A DNA stretch of 64,000 nucleotides from a bacterium (GTDB lineage Bacteria; Orphanbacterota; Orphanbacteria; Orphanbacterales; Orphanbacteraceae): the NCBI GenBank assembly GCA_025782575.1, contig JALGYY010000017.1:361892-425891 (forward strand), read 5' to 3'. The notes beneath the pieces are model-generated. The model saw only the letters and a list, made by a program, of their open reading frames with translations. It was not told where the DNA came from and ran no database searches. Made by a program: the position numbers and the translations under genes. This document shows positions 24,070 to 33,784 of this stretch, piece after piece. Within the stretch, counting starts at the first letter, position 1. Each line of letters starts with the position of its first letter.

Positions 24070-25875
24070 ATGAGCGCAGGGGAATCGATGGCGAACGCCG
24101 GAACGGAAGAATCCGCCAATCACGAGCGGCTCTACACGCCGGAGCCAGGAGAGTGGCAGCTTACGGCGAGAGCGATCATTACCGGCTGTCTTCTTGGCGT
24201 GGTGATCTCGGCGATGAACATCTATTTCGGTCTTCGGACCGGATGGTCGATCGGCGGCTCGCTAATCGCGGCGATTCTCGGCTTCGCAGTATGGGCCTCC
24301 ATTCACAAGACCTTCCACACCCGCTCCTTCTCCGTGCTGGAAACGAACATCACCCAGACGGCAGGTTCGGCGGCCGGATCAATGGCCGGTGCCGCGGGGC
24401 TCCTCTCATCCATTCCGGCACTCGGAATGCTGGGGGTCGAGCTGTCCTACACTCAACTCGTCCTCTGGGCATTCGCCATAGCCTATCTGGGCGTCTTCTT
24501 CGCAGTCCCCCTCCGAAACCAGATGGTGGTCGTGGAGAAGCTGCGATTCCCCACCGGCACCGCAACGGCGGAGACCATTGTCTCCATGTACGCTAAGGGT
24601 TCCCAGGCGCTCGCTCAAGCGGGGGTGCTCGTCAAGTGGGGAATCTTCGCCGCGCTCTTCACCGTAGCCGCGTTCTTCGTCCCTCAGCTCGCCCAACCGC
24701 CGAGCGCTTGGTTCGGACTCGCCGCGATCGGCGCCTGGGGATTCTCGCTTCTCATAAGCCCGCTCATGACCGGTGCCGGGTTACTCATCGGACCCCGCGT
24801 CGGCACCTCCCTCGTGCTCGGCGCAATCGTAGGGTGGGGATTGCTCGGTCCGCTCGCTCAATCACAAGGCTGGGTTACCGGATCCATCATGAGCTACCAG
24901 GACGGCCCGCGAGGCTGGATCCTCTGGCCCGGAGTGGCGATCATGGTGGCCGATGCGATGACCAATCTCGGGCTTTCCTGGCGGACGATCCTGAATACGT
25001 TCCGGCGATCGGACAAAACGGCCGCAATAGGAATGGAAGCGGAGAACGATCGTGTGCCGAACTCCTGGTGGCTTGTGGGACTCTTGATCGGGAGTACTGT
25101 TTGTGTGTTCATGGCCTGGCGCGTGTTCGACATCCCGCCGTGGATGACCGTCATCGCCATCGCGCTGTCATCGGTTCTCGCCACAATCGCTGTACGATCA
25201 ACGGGCGAGACGGACATCAACCCGACCGGCGGCATGGGTAAGGTGACTCAGCTTGCGTTCGGGGGGATTGCACCGGGAAGCACCACCATCAATCTCATGG
25301 CTGCCGGAATCACGTCCGCCGGCGCATCACAGGCGGGCGACATGATGCAGGACCTCAAGACAGGTCGCCTGCTCGGCGCGTCGCCACGGAATCAGATCAT
25401 CGCCCAGTGCATCGGAATCGCCGCCGGCATTCCAGTGGCGACCGGTATCTACAAGATTTTCGACCGAGCATACGAAATCGGCGGGACCGAAGTACCGGCG
25501 CCGGCCGCCCATGCCTGGCGTGCAATGGCAGAGGTGCTCTCCAAGGGCTTCGGTGAGTTGCCGGACATGGCGCCGACCGCGATTCTCTGCGGCCTGGCGT
25601 TCGGCGTCACCATGGCGCTGACGCGGAAGCTCTCGAAAAAGGTCGGGACCTGGCTCCCGAGCGGACTCGCATTCGGAATCGCCATGATCGTTCCTCCGTA
25701 CTACTCGATCGCCATGTTTATCGGTTCCATGATTCTGATCGTGTGGAAAAAGAGCCGGCCCGATTCGGCCAAAATATTTGCGATTGCAGTCGCATCGGGA
25801 TTGATCGCAGGCGAAGGACTTATGGGAGTGATGACGGCGATCATGACACTGCTGGGCCTTGGCCCGATTACTTAG
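24070..25875 (+). CDS. OPT family oligopeptide transporter
   Basis: 601 residues with about 15 hydrophobic segments. Recognisable OPT blocks are GVVISAMNIYFGLRTGWSIG near the start, LRFPTGTATAETIV, and the C-terminal G-A-S-Q-A-G-D-M-M-Q-D-L-K-T-G-x-L-L-G-A-S-P-R-N-Q motif. OPT proteins are proton-coupled importers of small peptides or metal chelates in the cytoplasmic membrane. The ATG at 24070 follows GAAAGGAAG; the frame upstream to 23944 lacks a site. It lies head to head with the M24 peptidase, which would process imported prolyl peptides. Confidence 0.9.
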   Translation: MSAGESMANAGTEESANHERLYTPEPGEWQLTARAIITGCLLGVVISAMNIYFGLRTGWSIGGSLIAAILGFAVWASIHKTFHTRSFSVLETNITQTAGSAAGSMAGAAGLLSSIPALGMLGVELSYTQLVLWAFAIAYLGVFFAVPLRNQMVVVEKLRFPTGTATAETIVSMYAKGSQALAQAGVLVKWGIFAALFTVAAFFVPQLAQPPSAWFGLAAIGAWGFSLLISPLMTGAGLLIGPRVGTSLVLGAIVGWGLLGPLAQSQGWVTGSIMSYQDGPRGWILWPGVAIMVADAMTNLGLSWRTILNTFRRSDKTAAIGMEAENDRVPNSWWLVGLLIGSTVCVFMAWRVFDIPPWMTVIAIALSSVLATIAVRSTGETDINPTGGMGKVTQLAFGGIAPGSTTINLMAAGITSAGASQAGDMMQDLKTGRLLGASPRNQIIAQCIGIAAGIPVATGIYKIFDRAYEIGGTEVPAPAAHAWRAMAEVLSKGFGELPDMAPTAILCGLAFGVTMALTRKLSKKVGTWLPSGLAFGIAMIVPPYYSIAMFIGSMILIVWKKSRPDSAKIFAIAVASGLIAGEGLMGVMTAIMTLLGLGPIT

Positions 25876-25891
25876 GAGCAGCGCGATCTCT

Positions 25892-26548
25892 TTACGCGCC
25901 GAAGCCGCTCTCACCAGTAAACTCGAGCACTTCTTTACAGCCCGAACATCGATACTCCATTGATCCTTGCTGGAATCGACGATGGGAACGACCGACCAAG
26001 CCGTGAATTTGATCACAAAGGCAGAAGTAGTAATACCGCCTCACCCGACGAGCCGGAGTGGTTTCGAAACTGTGTGTTGTTCTGGGATTCGCGCCGAAGG
26101 CTCTCATGACCGCCTGCCACTCTTTCCCATGAGGGCGAATCCTGCCGCGATGGACGAATGCGGCGACGATGTGAGCGACCTCATGGGGAACGATCTCATC
26201 GACGAATCGATGACCATACCGTCCGAGAAGCTCGAGATTGTAGTTTACATTGCCGGCAGAGGGTGACGCCTGTCCCGCGGTGCGTCCCAGAAGAGTGAAT
26301 CTTAGGTCAAGCACTGGAAAACTGATATCCGGCCAGATTTCCGCCGCCATTCTCGTATACCGGACGGATTCGGTTCGCACCCTCTCCACCCAGCTATCTA
26401 GCGGCGCGTCCGGCAAGTACTCTTTAGCCGGTCCCGCGTCGATATCCGAGTCGAATTCGAGTCGGAATTGAATCTTCTCTTCTCCCGCTTCCTGCTGATT
26501 TTCCTTCCGGTAACTCATTCCACCCATCCCCTTCACACGTTCCCTCAT
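25892..26548 (-). CDS. SprT-like zinc metalloprotein
   Basis: Up to 218 residues. The active-site HEVAH helix (near residue 122), then HGKEWQAVM with the third ligand, and a C-terminal zinc-ribbon (CLCDQIHG, then RCSGC) are the SprT/Spartan arrangement. Spartan enzymes remove DNA-protein crosslinks; bacterial SprT-like proteins are little studied. The ATG at 26548 overlaps the M29 peptidase stop by 4 bases. Internal ATGs at residues 8 and 11 (after AAGGGG or GGTGGA) are also plausible starts. Confidence 0.78.
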   Translation of the reverse strand: MRERVKGMGGMSYRKENQQEAGEEKIQFRLEFDSDIDAGPAKEYLPDAPLDSWVERVRTESVRYTRMAAEIWPDISFPVLDLRFTLLGRTAGQASPSAGNVNYNLELLGRYGHRFVDEIVPHEVAHIVAAFVHRGRIRPHGKEWQAVMRAFGANPRTTHSFETTPARRVRRYYYFCLCDQIHGLVGRSHRRFQQGSMEYRCSGCKEVLEFTGESGFGA

Positions 26549-27651
26549 TCAAAGAGGAACTTCCCGTTCTTGTGAATCGGCCGACCATCCCCATAGATCG
26601 TAAAGCCCTTGCGTGTATCGCAAACCATGTCCCAGTGCAGGGCCGACTTGTTTGTGCCGCCCGATTCCGGAATCGACGCACCGATCGCAAGATGCATGGT
26701 CCCGCCGATCTTCTCGTCGAACAACGTATTCCTGGTGAACCGCTGAATCGAATCATTCGTGCCGAAGGCCAGCTCTCCGAGCCTGCGCGCCCCCTCATCC
26801 GTATTCAGCATAGCATGAAGGAACTCCCTCCCCTTCCCGGCGGACGCATCAATCACCCTCCCCTTTCGGAAGGTCAACCGCACATCCTGGACCTCTCTCC
26901 CGTCGTAGACAGCCGGGAATGCATAGCGAATCGTCCCATCCGCTGAATTCTCGATGGGGCCGGTAAACACCTCGCCGTCCGGGAAATTCATCTGACCGTC
27001 GCAATTAATCCAATTGCGACCGGCCACGCCGACAGTAAGATCCGTCTCTTTCCCGACGATCCGGAGGGTCTTAATCTTGCTTAGCCGGCGGACAATTCCC
27101 TCCTGCCTTTTTGAGAGCGCCTTCCATTCGGCAACAGGATTTCTCTTGTGCAGCTTCCCCGCCCGAAACACGAAATTTTCGTACTCTTCGAGAGACATTT
27201 CCGCGTCCTGAGCTGAAGAAAGTGTCGGATAGAGAGTGCCGCACCAGCGAAGCGAGCCTTTCGTGATGCGCTTGAAGACAGACTGCAAATAGGGTTGTCT
27301 GGACGCCTTGAATTTCGTCGAGCGAACGGGATTTACTCCGGTCATTTCCTTACTGTTCCAGCCACCCCAGATACTGAGAAGTTTATCGAGCCCCCGCATG
27401 TCCGCTTTGTCGCCTGGTGATTGAAACGCAAACTGTGCGTCTGACGCTTCACTTACGAAGATTCGCTTGATACCCGGTATTTCAACATCCAGATAGGGGT
27501 GCCCACCGACTGACAACGCCTCACGGAAGACGGCACGCATCAGATTTTCGCTGGCGTAGGCCCCCTGGATCCGGACCCAGTCACCCTTCTTGATTCTCAG
27601 ACTGTAGTTCACAAGCAGGCGGGCGAGTTTTTCCACTCTCGTATCGATCAC
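26545..27651 (-). CDS. M29 family aminopeptidase
   Basis: 368 residues matching the thermophilic-aminopeptidase (M29) family, which includes AmpS and PepS. The N-terminal domain has VRIQGAYASENLMRAVF. Metal-binding blocks include G-x-N-W-I-N-C-D-G-Q-M-N-F-P-D-G-E-V-F-T-G, NTLFDEKIGGTMHLAIG, and SALHWDMVCD near the end. It would remove N-terminal residues from peptides in the cytosol with two divalent cations. A GTG start sits just after GGTTGGAGAA, a short spacing. It is followed by the SprT-like gene with a 4-base overlap. Confidence 0.87.
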   Translation of the reverse strand: MIDTRVEKLARLLVNYSLRIKKGDWVRIQGAYASENLMRAVFREALSVGGHPYLDVEIPGIKRIFVSEASDAQFAFQSPGDKADMRGLDKLLSIWGGWNSKEMTGVNPVRSTKFKASRQPYLQSVFKRITKGSLRWCGTLYPTLSSAQDAEMSLEEYENFVFRAGKLHKRNPVAEWKALSKRQEGIVRRLSKIKTLRIVGKETDLTVGVAGRNWINCDGQMNFPDGEVFTGPIENSADGTIRYAFPAVYDGREVQDVRLTFRKGRVIDASAGKGREFLHAMLNTDEGARRLGELAFGTNDSIQRFTRNTLFDEKIGGTMHLAIGASIPESGGTNKSALHWDMVCDTRKGFTIYGDGRPIHKNGKFLFE

Positions 27652-27717
27652 TTCTCCAACCTCCGGCTTTCATGATCACGGGACGACAAAATAGAACTCT
27701 CTATCAGGCAAACGAGT

Positions 27718-28221
27718 TCAGTACGGGGGCTCATCCATACCGTACTGCTTCCACTCTTCCTTGGACGGCCCGTAGAGACCCGGTACCTTGTTCCCTGCCT
27801 GCCGAAGCATTGTGGTGATCTGACCTCTATGATGGATTTCGTGGTGAACCAGTGCTGTGAGGGTTTTGCCGCGGGGCCATTTCTCCCCGTACAATTCATC
27901 TATCTCGGTGAGAGTCGTATCAGACCAGTTCTCCTTCACTGCTTCAAGCAGCTCGGATGATACCTGCGCGTAGGCGCCGACAATCTCGGCGGCCGAACTC
28001 GGCGGCGGCGCTTTTTCATTCACGGATGACAGTTTGAGACCGGTTCGATTCATCATCTCAGGAACAGTGACAACGATATGCCACGCAACGCTGCCGAGCG
28101 ACCGATAGCCATCAGCCGGCCTTTGTTTCAGGGAATCATCGGGAATCTCCCCGAACAGCTTCGAGGTCGACTCGACAAGTTCCTTGTCGTGCTCCAAGCA
28201 ATCATTGATACATCGATACAT
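27718..28221 (-). CDS. DinB family metalloprotein
   Basis: 167 residues, a second DinB/YfiT-type four-helix protein in the window. Candidate metal ligands are the histidines in SVAWHIVV (near residue 48) and the pair in VHHEIHHRGQ (near residue 129), the standard three-histidine arrangement. The ATG follows GGGAGGAG. It lies between the M1 and M29 peptidase genes with gaps of 63 and 66 bases, so it may be part of one long transcript. The reaction is not known; thiol transfer is the best-supported role in the superfamily. Confidence 0.85.
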   Translation of the reverse strand: MYRCINDCLEHDKELVESTSKLFGEIPDDSLKQRPADGYRSLGSVAWHIVVTVPEMMNRTGLKLSSVNEKAPPPSSAAEIVGAYAQVSSELLEAVKENWSDTTLTEIDELYGEKWPRGKTLTALVHHEIHHRGQITTMLRQAGNKVPGLYGPSKEEWKQYGMDEPPY

Positions 28222-28284
28222 TTCTTACTCCTCCCTGATACCGATCTGCCGGAAATGTGTCAGAAGCATATCATGGTTCGATCT

Positions 28285-30906
28285 CTATCGATTCGTTGCA
28301 AAGTTCGTGGCGACGCGATTCAAGTACGCCTCCACAGCGGCACCTTCGCGTAGCCTCAAGGCCGCGCACTCGTTCACGGAATCCGAGAGTCGGTACAGTG
28401 AGTTTGCGGTCCCCTCCACAGCGCGATCAGGATGGCCGTAGAAGTCCTTTGCCAGCTCCAGGCGCTCGAGGGAACAGCCACCACCATAATGCGTAAGAAA
28501 TGAAATGAATTGATCGGGAATCGCCGCCGCCATGACATCAAAATTTTCCATCGCCCACCGCAAACGCTTGTCCGCCCCCGCCTCGGACCAGCCGATTCCC
28601 CTGCTGAGCGTGAAAGTTTCATCGGGACGAACCTGTCCACTGATCGCCAATTGAAGTGTCTCATCCTGCAGCTCAGGTTTCTGAAAAGCGGAGAGTCCCG
28701 ATAGCAGCCGACTCCGATCGGCGGGAATAGAAGTTTCGTGCAGAGCGGCAAGGTAGGCGTCGTAGAGTTCCCGATCGCCGTGGAACCCGGCGACGGAGAG
28801 TGCGGCACCGGCGATAGTCGGATCCACCGAAGAATGATCCTCCAGATACTCCTTCACAAGGCCATTGCAATATTGAATCACTTCTTCATCCCGGGCGCGC
28901 CGGCCGAGCCATTGGAGAAGCCCCGGGCGCAGAAGTGCTCGCGACTCCGGCTCGCCATCTGCGGGTTCGATGCCGATTCGATCAAGAGCGGGGCGAAGCA
29001 CCATGTGCACATACACTCCGAATGGTTCGATCAAGCGATCCGGTACCAGAACTCCACCCACCTCATCCAACTGCGCCATCGCGGCTGAAACTATTTCGGG
29101 CTCCCCGCTATCGGCGACTTTTTCGAGTAGGCTGAGATACTCATCTCCTCCGATATCTCCGGATTGAAGAAGCGCCCACGTGTTTCCGAGAAAGGCGGTC
29201 ATCTCCCTTGTGTCGAGGGCGCCCGCTGCATCTTTAAGCATATGATCGATAGAGCCGGTGTCTGATTTCCATCGGTAGTAGCCGTAGGCGCCGGCATCGG
29301 GAAGCACCCACAGGGGATCTCCATCGATTGGAACGAAGAGTGGCTCCTTCGTAAGGAAAACGGTTTTGACCTTGTATCCGCTATGAATCGGATATTTGAT
29401 ACGTATGGGGAGTCGCCAGTCGAGCTCGTCCGCCACCTGGCCGTGGGTGACGAATCGAGTCTGGGACAGGCGGATTCCCCCCTCGCTACGCTCGAGGAGG
29501 ATCAAGGGGTAGCCGGGCCGGTCGAGGAAGTCTGACAGCACACCTCCCACATCCTTTCCGGACACGTCGGAAAGGACGGACCAGAGATCTTCGGCAACGG
29601 TATTTCCCCACTCGTTCTCGTTAATGTAGCGGCGAACCGCCAGTTGAAACGTCTCGGGACCGATCCACTGCTCGATCATGCCGAGAACAGCTTTCCCCTT
29701 GTCATAGGTGACGCCTACCGATCCGAGCATGTCGTCGGGGGAGCTAACGGGCCGACGAATGGGGCGCGAGGAGGATCTCGCGTCTACGTCGAACACGTTT
29801 TGCCGTTTCTGAACCTCCCTTCGTCCGACACCTAACTCCGGGTAGATCTCGTCGGTTACTTTGTCGCCAAGCCAATCAGCAAACGCCTCGTTCAGCCAAA
29901 GGTCGTCCCACCAACTCATCGTAACCAGATCGCCGAACCACATGTGGGCAAGCTCGTGTGCCGTCACCCGAGCCAGAGTGCGGCGTTGCACGACACTTGC
30001 AGCCTCGGGATCGACAAGAAGGAGACGGTCTTTGAAGGTGATCGCCCCTGGATTCTCCATCGCGCCGGGCCAAAATTCCGGGATAGCTATAAGATCGAGT
30101 TTCTCGTAAGGGTAGGGGCGGCCGAAATAGGTTTCGATCGCTTCCAGCACGATCGGCGTCATTGCCGATGCCATTCCGGTGAGCTTACTCTGACCCTTGA
30201 CAGTGTAGATTCTGCCTGGGACAGAGAGTCCGGAGATCGGAGTACTCTCGAGCGGACCGGCGGCTATGGCGATCAGGTATGCGGGGAGAGGCGGGGTTCT
30301 CCGATAGACGATCGTACGAACGCCGTCCACCGACGTTTCGGATTCGACAGGACTGTTTGTCACCACCTCCTGCCCTTCGGGGATATGGATGGTCATCTGA
30401 AAAGGAATCTTGTAGATCGGTTCATCCCAGCAGGGAAATGCTTTGCGCGCATCAATAGATTCGAATTGCGTGAAGAGATAGCCCCGTTCATCGTGAGTCA
30501 TCTTGTAGAGGCCCACCGAAGTCATGTTGTACTCATTGACGAATCTGATCTGAAGGACGTAGGAGCCGGACGGAATGGTTTTTTCACTCATAACCACTAC
30601 CACGCCTTCCAGCTCCTCTTCCGGGTGAAGCGTGAAAAAGCCTGCTGATCCACGAAGAATCGCGGACTCCAGAACCATGCCTTCCGCGTTGAACTCTATG
30701 CTTTTGGTGGAGTTGGCAATCGTGATTTCGATTTCCACAGTTCCGGTATAGCCCGACTTCTCGGCATCGAGAAAAAGCTCGATTGTTTCGCTCCTGGGGA
30801 CGGCATTCGAATCAAGCCGGAGCCCGGCTGAAGCCGAGTGAGGAAGAAGGCCTGCAAATGAGACGAGAAGAGTGAGCGCAATCAGGAATGGACGGTACGA
30901 GAACAA
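28285..30906 (-). CDS. M1 family aminopeptidase, exported
   Basis: 873 residues. The signal peptide starts at a TTG preceded by AAGGAG at ideal spacing (hydrophobic core FLIALTLLVSFAGLLPHSAS). The M1 catalytic set is intact: exopeptidase motif GAMENPGAITF, zinc motif HELAHMWFGDLVTMSWWDDL, and the second Glu in LWLNEAFADW. The N-terminal beta domain and the C-terminal helical ERAP1-like domain are both present, giving the usual puromycin-sensitive/ERAP layout. It removes N-terminal residues from peptides, here in the periplasm or outside the cell. It is divergent from the PIG-L gene. Confidence 0.92.
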   Translation of the reverse strand: MFSYRPFLIALTLLVSFAGLLPHSASAGLRLDSNAVPRSETIELFLDAEKSGYTGTVEIEITIANSTKSIEFNAEGMVLESAILRGSAGFFTLHPEEELEGVVVVMSEKTIPSGSYVLQIRFVNEYNMTSVGLYKMTHDERGYLFTQFESIDARKAFPCWDEPIYKIPFQMTIHIPEGQEVVTNSPVESETSVDGVRTIVYRRTPPLPAYLIAIAAGPLESTPISGLSVPGRIYTVKGQSKLTGMASAMTPIVLEAIETYFGRPYPYEKLDLIAIPEFWPGAMENPGAITFKDRLLLVDPEAASVVQRRTLARVTAHELAHMWFGDLVTMSWWDDLWLNEAFADWLGDKVTDEIYPELGVGRREVQKRQNVFDVDARSSSRPIRRPVSSPDDMLGSVGVTYDKGKAVLGMIEQWIGPETFQLAVRRYINENEWGNTVAEDLWSVLSDVSGKDVGGVLSDFLDRPGYPLILLERSEGGIRLSQTRFVTHGQVADELDWRLPIRIKYPIHSGYKVKTVFLTKEPLFVPIDGDPLWVLPDAGAYGYYRWKSDTGSIDHMLKDAAGALDTREMTAFLGNTWALLQSGDIGGDEYLSLLEKVADSGEPEIVSAAMAQLDEVGGVLVPDRLIEPFGVYVHMVLRPALDRIGIEPADGEPESRALLRPGLLQWLGRRARDEEVIQYCNGLVKEYLEDHSSVDPTIAGAALSVAGFHGDRELYDAYLAALHETSIPADRSRLLSGLSAFQKPELQDETLQLAISGQVRPDETFTLSRGIGWSEAGADKRLRWAMENFDVMAAAIPDQFISFLTHYGGGCSLERLELAKDFYGHPDRAVEGTANSLYRLSDSVNECAALRLREGAAVEAYLNRVATNFATNR

Positions 30907-31030
30907 CGGATTCTCCTTGCAACTGGGCGGAACCTGACTTGAGAGGGGCAGCGAACCCCATTTTAGAGGACGATGATCATGGCCTTACCTGCTCAATCGT
31001 TTATCGCACTCTAGCACATTATCCGTCGTG

Positions 31031-31049
31031 GTCGGCCGGTTCGGCCGAC
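31031..31049. promoter_or_regulatory. Inverted repeat in the divergent M1/PIG-L spacer
   Basis: GTCGGCC, a 5-base loop, then GGCCGAC: a perfect 7-bp stem in the 239-base non-coding spacer between two divergent genes. No T run follows on either strand. It may be an operator or a 5' leader hairpin of the PIG-L gene. The rest of the spacer shows no convincing promoter by eye. Confidence 0.35.
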
Positions 31050-31145
31050 TGTGGCCATGCTTTACATAGATATTACGCGGCCTGGTGGACAGAAACGTTC
31101 GGCACCGTTAAAGTGGTGATTCAATCCGGCCCGGAGGAATTCGCC

Positions 31146-33671
31146 TTGCCCACTACTACGTTTCGAGCCTTCTGGTCCGGGGTAATGATCCTCCTCTCGG
31201 CCGGGATAGGGAGCGCCACACTCTCGCCCACCCGGGCGACGACATCCGGCGAGATTGAATTGAACCTAAAGAAGCTCGCCGTTACGGGGAGCGTTCTCTA
31301 TCTCGCCGCCCACCCCGACGATGAGAATACCGCACTCCTCGCGTATCTTGCGAACGAGCGCCTGGTTCGAACCGGGTATCTCTCTCTAACCCGGGGAGAC
31401 GGGGGGCAGAACCTGATCGGTTCTGAGAAGGGGGCGATTCTCGGTGTGATCCGGACGGAGGAGCTCCTTGCGGCACGAGCGATTGACGGCGCCGAGCAGT
31501 TCTTTTCGCGAGCGATCGACTTCGGCTACTCCAAATCATCGGAAGAGACCATTGCGATCTGGGGGCGAGAGGAGATTCTCGAAGATATAGTGCGCGTTTA
31601 CAGAAGCTTCAGGCCCGATGTGATCATCACACGATTTCCAGGAGACGGAGGGGGCGGCCACGGCCATCACACTGCCTCGGCCATTCTCGCCAGGGAAGCG
31701 ATGGATCTCGCATCCGACGCCTACTGGCATCCTGAGCTGGGAGATCCATGGCAGGTGAGGCGCCTCTTCTGGAACTGGTGGACATGGGGGGAAGGGCCGA
31801 CCGAAGAGGAACTGGATTCACTGGTTGCCGTTGATGTGGGGGGCTATAACACGTATCTCGGCAAGTCATACACCGAGATCGCCGCCGTGAGCCGCACAAT
31901 GCACAAGAGCCAGGGATTCGGTTCAGCAGGGTCACGAGGAACCCGCATGAATTATCTGAAACTGCAAAGGGGAGAACCTGCACAACAGGACTTTCTTGAT
32001 GGTGTCGATCTCACATGGGGACGGATTCAGGGTGGAGAGAGAGTCGGTGAGTTGCTGCAGGAAGCCGCCGAGCGGTTTCGATCTGATGATCCGTCGGCAA
32101 CCATCCCACAGCTACTGGAAGTAGGGAAGGAACTCGCCCGTCTCATCGAGTCGGGAGATGGCCGGGGTTGGAGTGCGGGGAACGCGCTCCTCCCCGCGAC
32201 GCTGACAAAACTCAACGAACTCATGCGTGCCTGCGCCGGACAGTGGGTCGAGGTGATCGCCGATCGTCACACGATAACGCCCGGCACAGAGGTCAAACTG
32301 ACCGCCACTGTTGTCAATCGACTGGGACAGTCGGCCGGATCTCCCGCCGGCAATCGTAACGCGAAACTGTTCGGCATGGAGACGGACGAGATCGTGGACG
32401 TGAAATCAGGGCTGAATGAATCTATGGTCAAAGAATTCACGTTCACCCTTCCTGCAGACATGAATCCCGGCAGCACGACTCAACCGGAGTGGCTCCGATC
32501 ACCCCCCTCGAAAGGCCGTTTCGTAAACGCCGCGCGGTCGGTTGGATCCGGAGCACGAGCGGAACTATTCATCCCCCCCGCCATTTCCATCGTCGACCCG
32601 ATCCTGTTTCGATCGGTCGACCGGGTGAAGGGTGAACTGTACAGGCCGCTCAGGGTCGTCCCCGCAGTCACGCTCGATCTCGGCCAGAAAATCTATTTAT
32701 ACCCTGACAGTGCTACTCGAGACATCAAGATATCAATTACGGCCCATGAGCCGATCGAGGGAGTCCTGTCACTTATTCTGCCTCCGGGATGGCGCGCCGA
32801 TCCGGCGGCGGTTTCGCTCCGCTTTGATGAAACCGGATCCGAGCAGATCATTCGTTTCGCAGTCACGCCCCCTCCTAATGATCCGGATGACGGCACGATC
32901 TCGGCCCGGTTCACGAGCAACGGGCGTCTATTCGACGAATCAATGATCACGATCGACTACGATCACATTCCGATTCGCACCATCCTTCAGCACGCTGAGG
33001 CGCGAATTGTTCGGCTGTCGATCAAGCGTGAGGGCGACTATATCGGATATGTCACGGGTTCCGGAGATGAAGTGCCTGAAGCGCTTCGAGCAGTCGGATA
33101 CGATGTGACCGAACTCGACAACGAGACGCTCCGATCAGGTAATCTCACCGGCTACGACGCGATCGTCTTCGGAATCCGCGCATTCAATATCAACAGCGAA
33201 CTTCCCCGCTATCAGGAACGGGTCCTCGAATACGTGAATGGCGGCGGCACGGTGGTCGTGCAATACAACACTGCCGGTCGTCGATCGAGCCTGCCTGCCA
33301 TGGGACCGTTCCCCTTCGAACTCGGCCGCGGAAGGGTCACGGTCGAGGAGGCGGAGATGACCTTCCTCGACTCGACCGACCCGATTTTAAGCGGACCGAA
33401 CCGGATTACATCGGCCGACTTCGATGGGTGGGTGCAGGAGCGGGGGCTCTACTTCGCAAGCGAATGGGACGCAGGCTACCGGACGGTTCTCGCCTGTCAT
33501 GATCCGGGCGAAGATGACCTGGAGGGAGGCCTCCTGGTCGGCGAGCATGGGAAGGGCGTCTTCATCTACACCGGATTCTCGTTCTTCCGGCAGCTCCCCG
33601 CGGGTGTCCCCGGCGCTTATCGCCTGTTCGTCAACCTCGTCTCCGCGCGAACCGGATCCCAATCACCGTGA
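31146..33671 (+). CDS. Exported PIG-L/LmbE family deacetylase
   Basis: 841 residues. I place the start at a TTG (31146) because GGAGGAATTCGCC precedes it and the protein then begins with a signal peptide (MPTTTFRAFWSGVMILLSAG). The frame is open upstream to 30888 but that part looks non-coding. Residues about 45-330 are the PIG-L domain: VLYLAAHPDDEN with the zinc ligands, L-T-R-G-D-G-G-Q-N, then GGGHGHHTASAILARE. The remaining 500 residues are beta-rich modules ending with a Rossmann-like segment. PIG-L enzymes remove acetyl from N-acetylglucosamine-type groups. The stop overlaps the start of a 38-residue membrane peptide gene (GTGA). Confidence 0.85.
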   Translation: MPTTTFRAFWSGVMILLSAGIGSATLSPTRATTSGEIELNLKKLAVTGSVLYLAAHPDDENTALLAYLANERLVRTGYLSLTRGDGGQNLIGSEKGAILGVIRTEELLAARAIDGAEQFFSRAIDFGYSKSSEETIAIWGREEILEDIVRVYRSFRPDVIITRFPGDGGGGHGHHTASAILAREAMDLASDAYWHPELGDPWQVRRLFWNWWTWGEGPTEEELDSLVAVDVGGYNTYLGKSYTEIAAVSRTMHKSQGFGSAGSRGTRMNYLKLQRGEPAQQDFLDGVDLTWGRIQGGERVGELLQEAAERFRSDDPSATIPQLLEVGKELARLIESGDGRGWSAGNALLPATLTKLNELMRACAGQWVEVIADRHTITPGTEVKLTATVVNRLGQSAGSPAGNRNAKLFGMETDEIVDVKSGLNESMVKEFTFTLPADMNPGSTTQPEWLRSPPSKGRFVNAARSVGSGARAELFIPPAISIVDPILFRSVDRVKGELYRPLRVVPAVTLDLGQKIYLYPDSATRDIKISITAHEPIEGVLSLILPPGWRADPAAVSLRFDETGSEQIIRFAVTPPPNDPDDGTISARFTSNGRLFDESMITIDYDHIPIRTILQHAEARIVRLSIKREGDYIGYVTGSGDEVPEALRAVGYDVTELDNETLRSGNLTGYDAIVFGIRAFNINSELPRYQERVLEYVNGGGTVVVQYNTAGRRSSLPAMGPFPFELGRGRVTVEEAEMTFLDSTDPILSGPNRITSADFDGWVQERGLYFASEWDAGYRTVLACHDPGEDDLEGGLLVGEHGKGVFIYTGFSFFRQLPAGVPGAYRLFVNLVSARTGSQSP

Positions 33672-33784
33672 GTGAAGACAGACCGCCCATCGGCGGGAGC
33701 TGGCGCGCACTCTATGCTGTCATTTTTCTCTTTCTCGCACTGCAGATCGTACTCTACACAATCTTTACGAGGGCGTTCTCTTGA
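33668..33784 (+). CDS. 38-residue single-pass membrane peptide
   Basis: A GTG at 33668 overlaps the PIG-L stop by 4 bases, and its TGA overlaps the TTG start of the symporter by 4 bases. The peptide has a short polar N-terminus (SEDRPPIGGSW) and one transmembrane segment (LYAVIFLFLALQIVLYTIF). Both junctions being 4-base overlaps in the same direction argues that it is a real gene and not chance. It is probably a small companion subunit of the sodium:solute symporter, as small partner proteins are known for some members of that family. Function is inferred. Confidence 0.75.
   Translation: MSEDRPPIGGSWRALYAVIFLFLALQIVLYTIFTRAFS

Noticed and set aside
30888-31145. N-terminal extension of the PIG-L deacetylase
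   Set aside because: It lacks family similarity, contains an inverted repeat, and a TTG at 31146 with strong GGAGG opens a signal peptide.
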